From Dehalococcoidia bacterium (GTDB lineage: Bacteria; Chloroflexota; Dehalococcoidia; Lucifugimonadales; UBA826): a DNA stretch of 64,000 nucleotides. The notes beneath the pieces were generated by a model that was not told the origin of the DNA, made no database searches, and saw only the letters and a program-made list of their open reading frames with translations. The translations under genes and the position numbers were made by a program. The stretch lies in contig JAPYSB010000001.1 in the NCBI GenBank assembly GCA_029936675.1, forward strand, positions 238,669 through 302,668. Reading direction: 5' to 3'. Every line of letters starts with the position of its first letter. The stretch's first letter is position 1. Of this stretch, positions 17,799 to 25,434 are shown in pieces.

Positions 17799-18074
17799 CT
17801 AGGCAACAGGGGCTGCTAATTTTTCCCTAATAACTGCCCTCAGTTCTTTTACTCTCGGTAAATTCGGGAACACACCATCTTCCTCTGCCTTATCAAATAT
17901 CTTCTCTCCATCAGCAAATACCTGATAGATCCCACCTATTCCTGGTGTGATTCTTATAGCAATATCTTTCCCTGCTTCAGCAAAAAACTCGTTGGCCATC
18001 CAGGCCGCCATTCCGTGATGCGCTCAAGGCACACAATAGATTATTTCTACCTCGAATTTTCCTTCACCTGCCAT
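17799..18074 (-). CDS. SelW/Rdx-like selenoprotein (in-frame UGA = Sec17)
   Basis: Thioredoxin-like redox protein of the SelT/SelW/SelH (Rdx) family. The ORF as normally called starts at Met22, but the frame extends upstream through a TGA (18026-18024) to ATG at 18074, which has AGGAGG 5 nt before it. The 91-residue product begins MAGEGKFEVEIIYCVPU, so the TGA falls exactly at the second position of the family's CxxU/CxxC redox motif (C14-V-P-U17), after a beta strand. The rest (TPGIGGIYQVFADGEKIFDK, FPNLPRVKELRAVI) fits the family. A SECIS-like hairpin follows the TGA and selB lies 5 kb away. A terminator ends it. Its target is unknown; general thiol redox is likely. Confidence 0.9.
17994..18026 (-). 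promoter_or_regulatory. UGA codon and candidate bacterial SECIS hairpin
   Basis: After the UGA at 18026-18024, 17 nt of spacer lead to GGCC-TGGAT-GGCC (18006-17994), a 4-bp G+C stem with a 5-nt loop carrying G in its second position. About 21 nt separate the UGA from the loop, within the range usual for bacterial SECIS elements bound by SelB. The stem is short, so this is a candidate only. Confidence 0.55.
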
Positions 18075-18185
18075 GTTATCCTCCTTCTAGAAGTCACGGT
18101 ATTTTATTAACTAGCTGTGCCTAAATTATCACAAATTCAAACCATGGGTCAACAAACTTGGTGGCACCAGAATGAGCAACAAAAA

Positions 18186-19493
18186 TTAAAATCCCATATC
18201 CATTCCCATGTCAACTACCTCGCCGTTCCTAGTTTCTGATGAATTTAATGCATTTGTAAATTCTAAATATAGCTCATACTCACTCTGTTTATCCAAATTT
18301 TTCATATTGGCCAGATTATCCCTAAATTCTTCCACCAAGTTATGTTCTATCCTCCCTTCAGGCATGTCGAAGAAGTCTCGATCAAATATCGGCACTTTCC
18401 CGCTTCTAAAATATCCTTTATTTTCGAGTTCATACGATTCAAGATCATCCGTTCCTTTTCCTAGCACCTCCCCAGTTTCTACATAATGTTCCATTACGGG
18501 TTGCATTCCATATTTTTGAATTGGACAAACTTTCATACATATTCCACAACCTGAATAACGAGCCATTACGGGGCGACAACGCTTGGCAATCAATTTATTT
18601 TTCTCAACCCCCCGAAACCAAACCCTTTGTGATTGAATTGCTTTGCCGGGACACCGCATAAAGCAAACTTGGCAAAGCTCACAAAATTTATACATGCCAT
18701 AATCAATTGGTGAATCATAATCAAGATATGCATCAGTAATGATCAACTGTAATCTGGCGCGAGACCCGAAGTGTGGAGAAAGCAGCTGGCCGTTTACCCC
18801 CAACTGGCCCAACCCAGCCTCTACAAACATAGGAATCATGGGCCCAAAATGCCACGCAGGTCCAGATATTTGTGCACTGAAACCTAATTCATTAATAAAA
18901 TCCGCAAGTTTTAGAGAAAGATCAGCTTGGGTTAAGTACGCATCACCTTGTGCAATCTCCGAGGAGTAGGAAGGTATATTTTGAGTTTCAATATATTCTT
19001 GCTCATATGCTAAACATATAACATTGGGAAGGTCATTCCGAACAAAACTCTTCCGGCTCTGATAAATATATCTTCGGTCAAACTTGGTAAACCCTATCTC
19101 GCTATATCCGAGTTCTTTTGCCTTATTACGAATAATCTCAGTAGGGTTTTCTGTCTGTGAAGAAACATTAGGAACCCGCTCTCCTGACCTCTTGATTTTG
19201 TTTATCCAGGGGGTGATCTTCTTTTGGTATTCTCTGTAAAGTTCCTCAGTCTCAGGGGTATGCTCGGCTCTCTCTTTTTGGGCCCATACTGCCGAAGCGC
19301 TTTGAGCTATTGAAAAGCTCTCCAAGGGAAATTCTCTACTGTAATAAGACACCTCAGTATCTCTCTGGGGCACTCCTTCTACCTTAAGAAGATCTACTGC
19401 AATAGGAATCTCAATATCAGGATCCCCAAATTTAAGACCTGCTCGCCTTATGATTTTCCCAACCTTGCGTTTTGCCAAACTGTAAAACCTCAA
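18186..19493 (-). CDS. Reductive-dehalogenase-like corrinoid/Fe-S protein, cytosolic
   Basis: The 435-residue protein resembles the RdhA superfamily (also related to QueG). It has FVEAGLGQLGVNGQLLSPHFG and a TDAYLDYDSPIDYG segment before the first ferredoxin motif, CELCQVCFMRCP (CX2CX2CX3CP). A second cluster motif follows about 45 residues later, RCRPVMARYSGCGICMKVCP. These residues bind two 4Fe-4S clusters, and the preceding domain would bind a corrinoid. There is no twin-arginine signal and no RdhB anchor gene nearby, unlike respiratory dehalogenases, so a cytosolic catabolic role is likelier. TTG at 19493 is the apparent start with a weak ribosome site. Halogenated substrates are not proven. 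Confidence 0.72.
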   Translation of the reverse strand: MRFYSLAKRKVGKIIRRAGLKFGDPDIEIPIAVDLLKVEGVPQRDTEVSYYSREFPLESFSIAQSASAVWAQKERAEHTPETEELYREYQKKITPWINKIKRSGERVPNVSSQTENPTEIIRNKAKELGYSEIGFTKFDRRYIYQSRKSFVRNDLPNVICLAYEQEYIETQNIPSYSSEIAQGDAYLTQADLSLKLADFINELGFSAQISGPAWHFGPMIPMFVEAGLGQLGVNGQLLSPHFGSRARLQLIITDAYLDYDSPIDYGMYKFCELCQVCFMRCPGKAIQSQRVWFRGVEKNKLIAKRCRPVMARYSGCGICMKVCPIQKYGMQPVMEHYVETGEVLGKGTDDLESYELENKGYFRSGKVPIFDRDFFDMPEGRIEHNLVEEFRDNLANMKNLDKQSEYELYLEFTNALNSSETRNGEVVDMGMDMGF

Positions 19494-19616
19494 CTTTGAA
19501 TATTCCTAATCTTGATGTGAGAAAGATTATAAAACAAGTTTTCTTTCATACATTCTGTGTTGTGGTAAAAAAGCAAATGGGATTATCCTAATACGAATAC
19601 AAAAACGGGGTGAAGC

Positions 19617-19928
19617 TTGACTCAAGGCCTGAAGATAGAAAAAGTCGGGGTATACGGGGACAAAATTTTGATCAGATGGACAGACGGCCACGAAAGCACG
19701 TATGGTGCCAAAGAAATAAGAATCAGCTGCCAGTGTGCGGAATGTGTTGAAGAGTGGAGTAAAAGGCAACTGTTAGACCCAGCCACCATACCTTCAGACC
19801 TGACAGCAGAGGACCATTTAATGATCGGTAATTATGCAATCCAGTTTTTGTGGAGCGACGCCCACTATACCGGTATTTTCCCTTTTGACACTTTAAGAAA
19901 AATGTGCCCTTGTACTAGCTGCGCCTAA
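19617..19928 (+). CDS. DUF971 family protein
   Basis: A 103-residue protein of the DUF971 (gamma-butyrobetaine hydroxylase N-terminal-like) family. It has the WTDGHESTYGAKEIR start and two Cys clusters, CQCAEC (about 39-44) and a terminal CPCTSC. The family is often found near Fe-S cluster carriers and may bind a metal or cluster, but no reaction is established. TTG start with GGGGTGA upstream. It stands alone on the plus strand between minus-strand genes and ends at a bidirectional terminator. Confidence 0.8.
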   Translation: MTQGLKIEKVGVYGDKILIRWTDGHESTYGAKEIRISCQCAECVEEWSKRQLLDPATIPSDLTAEDHLMIGNYAIQFLWSDAHYTGIFPFDTLRKMCPCTSCA

Positions 19929-19988
19929 CTATCCCTTAGATAGAAAACTGGAGAACCCTTGCTGCCAGCAAGGGGTTATGTTCTAAGC

Positions 19989-20029
19989 AAAGAAAAAGGC
20001 GGGTTATAAATAAGCCCGTCTTTTTCTTT
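19989..20029. terminator. Bidirectional intrinsic terminator
   Basis: AAAGAAAAAGGCGGG and CCCGTCTTTTTCTTT form a 15-bp stem with one G-T wobble around a short A/T loop. The symmetrical A/T tails suit termination on both strands, between the convergent DUF971 gene and the Zn-ribbon gene. Confidence 0.85.
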
Positions 20030-20037
20030 GTCACCCC

Positions 20038-20448
20038 TTACACTGGTTTGAATTTAGGAAGGGCTAGTTCGTCTGTTATGTCTTCAAACACAACTTCCAA
20101 AGCCATACCAATTTGTAAATTCTCTGGTGTGGGATCTTCGATGACAATATTAGTAGCCATCTTGGGTCCTTCTTCCAATTCAACTACTGCCGTCACGAAA
20201 GGAACATCGTCAACAAACCCTGGGTGAGGAGCTCTTTGAACTATTCCGTAAGTAAACAAAGTAGCTTTACCTGAAGCTTGTATCCAGTCTGTATCCTTCG
20301 AGAAGCAGCAAGGAGAAATATCTCGTGGATAGAAATAAGCATTCCCGCAAGATTTACAGTTCCTCAACCATAATTCGCCTTGTTTTGCCTTTTGCCAATA
20401 AACATCCGATTCCCCTTGAGGTACCGGTAATGGTTTGTTATAAGCCAT
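20038..20448 (-). CDS. Zn-ribbon/OB-fold protein (DUF35) partner of thiolase
   Basis: A 136-residue protein with a rubredoxin-like zinc ribbon, CKSCGNAYFYPRDISPCC (about 31-48), then an OB fold that in this family is thought to bind CoA esters. Such proteins form complexes with the neighbouring SCP2-like thiolases and stimulate acyl-CoA condensation or cleavage in steroid-like and other degradations. The gene follows the thiolase by 16 nt on the same strand, which fits an obligate pair. Confidence 0.9.
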   Translation of the reverse strand: MAYNKPLPVPQGESDVYWQKAKQGELWLRNCKSCGNAYFYPRDISPCCFSKDTDWIQASGKATLFTYGIVQRAPHPGFVDDVPFVTAVVELEEGPKMATNIVIEDPTPENLQIGMALEVVFEDITDELALPKFKPV

Positions 20449-20464
20449 GTGAATACTCCTTAAA

Positions 20465-21607
20465 TTAATCTACTGCCAGAACAGTAGTGCCGGTGGAAGA
20501 CAGTGACCCTCCGGTTCCGTTGATCAGACACAATTTTGGATCGTCCAACTGTCTATCCCCACACTCCCCTCTTAGCTGTCTAACCGCCTCCAAAACTAGG
20601 AACATTCCATACATTCCAGAGTGGGTGTAGGATAGTCCACCTCCCGATGTGTTCATAGCAAAATCCCCGCCTGGGGCTGTTCTTTGGTTAGCCACAAAAT
20701 CAGGGGCTTCCCCAGGTCCGCAAAACCCTAGGCTTTCCAAAGTAGCCAGTACAGTATAAGTAAAAGAGTCATAAATCATCGCGAGATCAATATCATCGTG
20801 AGTAACACCCGACCTTTCTAATGCTAGTGGTCCAGTGTTTTTTGCCACCGTACGGGTGAGATCCGGCATCTGGCTGATCAGGTTGTGGTCATGCGACTCT
20901 GCTGCACCCAAAACCCATACAGGCTTCTTCTTGGCATCGCGAGCCCGCTCAGCTGATGTGATCACATATGCCCCTCCGGCGTCTGTCACTAAACAACAAT
21001 CCAAAAGATGGAATGGCCAAGATATCCATCGTGAATTATGGTAATCATCAAAAGACATATCATCTTGCATATAAGCCTTTGGGTTTAACTGGGCCCACTT
21101 ACGGGTAGCCACTGCAACTTCTGCCATGGCCTGACGGGTTTTATCTTCCCCATACTCATGCATGTATCTCCTGGCAGCCATAGCATAATTGATGGGTGCT
21201 CCCAGAAATCCGTATGGTGTTTCAAACTGTGAACCAGGATCAGCAGCGTCACCACCTGGGCGACTCCTTCTACTTCGACCTGCCTCACCGTGGGTAACGA
21301 GTGCCACATCGCAATATCCAGCATTAATGGCAGCCATAGCATGCGCAATATGAATTATAAATGACGAGCCCCCAACAGCGGTGGTATCTGTAAAACTCGG
21401 CTCAATACCCAAATATTCAGCCAAATTCAACGTAGATGTACCAGCAGTAAAAAGGCCGTTCACATCTTTCATAGACATGCCTGCGTCTTCCAAAGCGTTG
21501 TACGCTGCCTCAGCATGGTGAGTTAGATTCGATTTATCGGGAACTTTCCCAATTTCATCGGACTCATCCACTCCGACTATAGCAACAGTCTTTCTTAAAT
21601 CGGTCAT
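20465..21607 (-). CDS. SCP2-like thiolase-family protein, nucleophile Cys replaced
   Basis: A 380-residue thiolase-fold protein of the type called acetyl-CoA acetyltransferase in many degraders. It starts KTVAIVGVDESDEIG. At the position where thiolases have their nucleophilic Cys (VGGxS-type motif) it has VGGSSFIIH, with no cysteine. The conserved C-terminal His is kept in GLSYTHSGMYG. Such proteins work with a DUF35 partner, encoded directly downstream, and some act as retro-aldolases rather than thiolases. The substrate is unknown; an acyl-CoA from carboxylic-acid or sterol-like catabolism is plausible. Confidence 0.85.
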   Translation of the reverse strand: MTDLRKTVAIVGVDESDEIGKVPDKSNLTHHAEAAYNALEDAGMSMKDVNGLFTAGTSTLNLAEYLGIEPSFTDTTAVGGSSFIIHIAHAMAAINAGYCDVALVTHGEAGRSRRSRPGGDAADPGSQFETPYGFLGAPINYAMAARRYMHEYGEDKTRQAMAEVAVATRKWAQLNPKAYMQDDMSFDDYHNSRWISWPFHLLDCCLVTDAGGAYVITSAERARDAKKKPVWVLGAAESHDHNLISQMPDLTRTVAKNTGPLALERSGVTHDDIDLAMIYDSFTYTVLATLESLGFCGPGEAPDFVANQRTAPGGDFAMNTSGGGLSYTHSGMYGMFLVLEAVRQLRGECGDRQLDDPKLCLINGTGGSLSSTGTTVLAVD

Positions 21608-21736
21608 TAATTTCGTACCTCCCTAATTAGATACAATTTAGCGAACGGTACTTAGCAATCAAATAGCTGATTTGCAAAGTCCACGGGGAAGAATACATGT
21701 AATTCCCTATATACACAAACTCACCAAAAACCAAAA

Positions 21737-22903
21737 TTACCAATTAGTGAAAGACCCATCATTTCTCCTGAGTTGTGGCGGCCATCCTGTAGGATCTACT
21801 ATGCGATCCAAAGCTAATTCTTCGTTGAAGTCCACACCCATACCCGGCTCATCAGGGCACCAGGCGTAGCCGTTTTCCCATTCAATTTGTTTCGGAAACA
21901 AATCAGTCGCATAAGAGCCAGGTCTCCTAGGCATTTCTTGTACGCCTACGTTGGTTGAGGCCATGCATAAAGCAACACAAGCCGCTGCACTCACGGGTCC
22001 CAGGGGATTATGAGGCACAATGTCAATGTAGTGTGTTTCAGCCCAGTGAGTTATCTTGAGGGCTTCAGTTATGCCGCCGACGATGCACAGGTCTATCCGA
22101 GCATAATTTATCAACTCCTCCTCAATCACTTCCATGAATGGCCATTTAGTGGCCCATTGCTCTCCAGCAGCGATCGGTAAAGATGTATGTCGTGCCAAAG
22201 TCCGATAGCTAGATGGGTTTTCTGACCTCAAAGGGTCTTCTATGAAAAATGGCCTATAAGGCTCCACTGCTTTGCAAAATGCAACTGCATGGGCTGTATC
22301 CAATCTAGTGTGGACGTCAAAACATATCTGTATTTCAGGGCCAACCGCCTCCCTTATCGTAGCGATTTGTTGTTCAGCTATGCGTATCGAATCCACCGGT
22401 TCCAAAGTATTTAAATTGTCTACATAAACAGCTGACGGTCCGGTCTCAGGTTGGTGCCAACGTACAAATTTCCACCCAGCATCAATGTGCCTTTTGCAGT
22501 TTTCCAATAACTCTGACATTGTGTCACCTTGAGTATGTGGATAGCAGATCACTTTATCCCTCACGGGGCCTCCAAGCAGTTTGTACAATGGCATATCAAG
22601 AGCCTTGGCCTTGATGTCCCACAATCCAATATCAATCGCACTTATTGCACACGAATATACTTTATCGGCAGGAAAAAATCCTCCACGAAACATTTGTTGC
22701 CACATCTTTTCGGTACTGAACGGATCTTCCCCTATGACCACTTGAGATAGATGCTCAATGGCCTTACCAATCGCCCCTCCCCAATTTCGTATGCCAACTT
22801 CTCCAAGACCATAAATCCCAGAGTCTGTCTCAACTTTTACTATGTAATACACCCTGCCGTCTTCATCAGCTATGGGGAAACTTTTTATCTTAGTCACCTT
22901 CAT
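21737..22903 (-). CDS. Enolase-superfamily dehydratase (mandelate racemase subgroup, DgoD-like)
   Basis: A 388-residue protein with the capping domain (MKVTKIKSFPIADEDG) and TIM barrel of the mandelate-racemase group. Metal ligands and catalytic residues are seen as FDVHTR (Asp plus His), FIEDPL (Glu), AAGEQWATK (Glu) and VPHNPLGP (His). The Asp-His on one strand and His late in the barrel match the D-galactonate dehydratase family of sugar-acid dehydratases. The exact sugar acid is not predictable. ATG with GAGGT upstream. Marine SAR202 bacteria are known for expanded sets of these enzymes, which supports the lineage guess. Confidence 0.88.
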   Translation of the reverse strand: MKVTKIKSFPIADEDGRVYYIVKVETDSGIYGLGEVGIRNWGGAIGKAIEHLSQVVIGEDPFSTEKMWQQMFRGGFFPADKVYSCAISAIDIGLWDIKAKALDMPLYKLLGGPVRDKVICYPHTQGDTMSELLENCKRHIDAGWKFVRWHQPETGPSAVYVDNLNTLEPVDSIRIAEQQIATIREAVGPEIQICFDVHTRLDTAHAVAFCKAVEPYRPFFIEDPLRSENPSSYRTLARHTSLPIAAGEQWATKWPFMEVIEEELINYARIDLCIVGGITEALKITHWAETHYIDIVPHNPLGPVSAAACVALCMASTNVGVQEMPRRPGSYATDLFPKQIEWENGYAWCPDEPGMGVDFNEELALDRIVDPTGWPPQLRRNDGSFTNW

Positions 22904-23051
22904 TTAATTACCTCACAGATTCCAATAATAGATTCCAATAACTGTTCCAAGTTTTCCATATTCTAGAGAAACATAGCGAGTACGATATAACAGGGCAAAA
23001 TTTGGGTCAATTGCATGTAGATATTTGTCAAAACAATGCTAGTATTTTTAG

Positions 23052-23393
23052 ATGATCTCGATATCAGAAAGAAAATTCCAATCAGCCCTCGACATGGCTG
23101 TGGCCGGTCTGCCCGGTGAGTTGAAAACGTGTCTTAAGGAAATAGATATTATTGTTTCCGAAATAGCCGAAAAATCTGATCTTCTAGGTACCAACCTTGA
23201 AGAAGAGCTAGATCTGCTGAGCCTTCACGAGGCCGTTCCAATATCCAATGCCTACCACAATGACATGAATTTGAGGGGCCAGCTAACTCTATTTAAAAAG
23301 GCTCTAGAGAAAATTTGCGAGGAAGAGTCCGAACTCGTACATCAATTAACAATCATCCTGGAAGAAGAATTAAGCTATCACCCCACTCCTTAG
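23052..23393 (+). CDS. Zincin-like (PF06262-type) small protein lacking HExxH
   Basis: A 113-residue acidic protein that follows the layout of the minimal zincin family: an ISERKFQSALDMAVAGLPGEL opening split around residues 3-23, a central strand IDIIVSEIAEKSDLLG, and a C-terminal helix. In the family that helix carries the HExxH zinc motif. Here the aligned segment reads TIILEEELSYH, so both metal-binding histidines are missing. It may be a non-catalytic relative, or the resemblance may be superficial. It is a lone plus-strand gene converging on selB, with no clear terminator. Confidence 0.55.
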   Translation: MISISERKFQSALDMAVAGLPGELKTCLKEIDIIVSEIAEKSDLLGTNLEEELDLLSLHEAVPISNAYHNDMNLRGQLTLFKKALEKICEEESELVHQLTIILEEELSYHPTP

Positions 23394-23433
23394 TGAGTCA
23401 CTGTTTAAGAACCCCACCTCCCACAATCCGACT

Positions 23434-25293
23434 TCATTCTCTCAAAATTCTAGCGTCGCCGACCCGTCTAGTAATTTGTTGCTGGTCCAGGTAATCCATA
23501 AACCCCAAAGCATATTTTCTGCTTGTCTGAAAAAGATCTCGAAAATCACCGACCGTGATTTCCCCATTCCTTGATATGTAGGAACGAACCCCATCCAACA
23601 TCTCTTTAAACGCCTCAGATGAGAAAACTATTCCATCACTAACTCTAACCAATCGTCCCTTATCAATCAGGAAATTCAGAACATCATCATCTACTTCTAA
23701 ATCCGTTCTCGGCGAAAATTTGCCTTTAGATATATTTTCCATGTAAGTCTCTGAAATTCGCTTCTGTTCTTCCGTCAAGTGTGATTCGTGGTCTGTAAGG
23801 GCGATTAGAGAGGTAAAATCTCTCAACACCTTGATTTTTTCCAAAACATTCACAACAGCATTAAAACTTTCTGGAGACAAAGTCAGTTTGTTCCTTAATT
23901 CTTCTCTGGGCATACCTTGCCTTAGAGGAAACTGTGTATGAAACAAATTAAGGCTCCTCTTAGTCAAATCACAGATATCTTCCCACCGTTTATTGGTGAA
24001 AAAATATGATTTCTCAATACTGGGAGATGTAGACATTAGAGCTTTCTCTGCTATCAATATTTCTATGGTAGGAATTATCTCTTCTTCCTGCATTGTCGAG
24101 GATGAAAGCAGTGAACCTAAAGTAGATGGGACAGCAGATTCAATAATATTAAGGATAATTTCAGAGGGGGTGCCGGATTCTAAGGATTCGAGTTTTTGCA
24201 AGGTGGGAAAGTGTCTTCTCCTATGTCGTTTCGCTCGGGTATCGACAATACTACCGCCACCAAGTGTAGTCATATTTGATCGAATAATGTAATGATCACC
24301 TCTGAGTACTGGTAATAACTTCTCAGGCTTAAGTTGTGCCCATGTACTGTTACCAGGTTGTACTTCTCCTTCCTCCAGCAACCTCAAACGGGCTACAACT
24401 TCTGAGCTTCCTGTATGCAGGGTAACGAACATGTTGTGGCGCAGTGGATTAGGCGCATCCTCAACAACATTAAGTCGAACATCAAAAGCCTCAGAGAGAT
24501 CTATGCAATTTGGGAAACTCAAAACGTCCCCTCTGGCAATTTGTGCAGATTCTATTCCTGATAGGTTCGCAGCGACTCGTGTGCCGGGGCCAAAGCTGGC
24601 TTCAGATTTACCATGGGACTGAAGACCTCTTATACGAGCCTTTAACCCAACGGGAATTATTTCTACTTCTTGGCCTACCGACAAATACCCGTCGATTAAA
24701 GTTCCGGTTACTACAGTGCCAAACCCACTAATCGAGAAAGCTCTATCAATAGGTAGTCTAGGTCTATTAAAGTCCTTTTTAGCAGTAGTTTTATCCAAGG
24801 CGGAATCTATAGAATCCATAAGATTGGAGATACCTGAACCGGTAGTTGCCGAAACAGATATTGTTTCAACCCCTTCCAATGTCGTGCCAGTCAACAATTC
24901 TTCTACCTCAGCATAGACCAGTTCCAGCCAATCTTCATCAACCAAATCTTCCTTAGTTACAACTACCACCCCATTAGTGACGCCCAACAAATCTAGAATT
25001 GCGAGATGTTCTCTAGTTTGTGGCATTACCGATTCATCTGCTGCTACAACCAGGAGAGCCATGTCAATACCACCAACCCCTGCCAACATGTTACTGACAA
25101 ATTTTTCATGGCCTGGAACATCAACTATACTAACCTCTCGTCCGGAAGGAAGTGTGATCCAAGCAAAGCCAATATCAATGGTCATGCCGCGGTCTTTCTC
25201 CTCTTGAAATCTGTCAGGATCGATACCTGTCAGACGTTCAACAAGTGTAGATTTTCCATGATCAACATGACCAGCAGTACCTATAACATACAC
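23434..25293 (-). CDS. selB: Selenocysteine-specific elongation factor SelB
   Basis: GTPase that delivers Sec-tRNA to UGA codons marked by a SECIS hairpin. The 619-residue protein opens with G1 GTAGHVDHGKS; switch II is VDVPGHEKF and G4 is VTKED. Two beta-barrel domains follow (about 175-345, with ISGFGTVVTGTL). The C-terminal 200 residues are winged-helix repeats that bind SECIS RNA and are absent from EF-Tu. GTG start after GAGG. selA, selC and selD are not adjacent. Its presence makes the UGA-containing gene at 17.8-18.1 kb decodable. Confidence 0.95.
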   Translation of the reverse strand: MYVIGTAGHVDHGKSTLVERLTGIDPDRFQEEKDRGMTIDIGFAWITLPSGREVSIVDVPGHEKFVSNMLAGVGGIDMALLVVAADESVMPQTREHLAILDLLGVTNGVVVVTKEDLVDEDWLELVYAEVEELLTGTTLEGVETISVSATTGSGISNLMDSIDSALDKTTAKKDFNRPRLPIDRAFSISGFGTVVTGTLIDGYLSVGQEVEIIPVGLKARIRGLQSHGKSEASFGPGTRVAANLSGIESAQIARGDVLSFPNCIDLSEAFDVRLNVVEDAPNPLRHNMFVTLHTGSSEVVARLRLLEEGEVQPGNSTWAQLKPEKLLPVLRGDHYIIRSNMTTLGGGSIVDTRAKRHRRRHFPTLQKLESLESGTPSEIILNIIESAVPSTLGSLLSSSTMQEEEIIPTIEILIAEKALMSTSPSIEKSYFFTNKRWEDICDLTKRSLNLFHTQFPLRQGMPREELRNKLTLSPESFNAVVNVLEKIKVLRDFTSLIALTDHESHLTEEQKRISETYMENISKGKFSPRTDLEVDDDVLNFLIDKGRLVRVSDGIVFSSEAFKEMLDGVRSYISRNGEITVGDFRDLFQTSRKYALGFMDYLDQQQITRRVGDARILRE

Positions 25294-25434
25294 AAGAAGT
25301 CCTCAATTTACTATCAAATACAATACATGAATATTACAATAGAATCGTATATATAAATGATGCTAAATTGATACAGGCATTCGGCTCTGCTAAGGTAGGC
25401 TTTGATATGTATTTAAGAAGTGGGAGGAACAATC

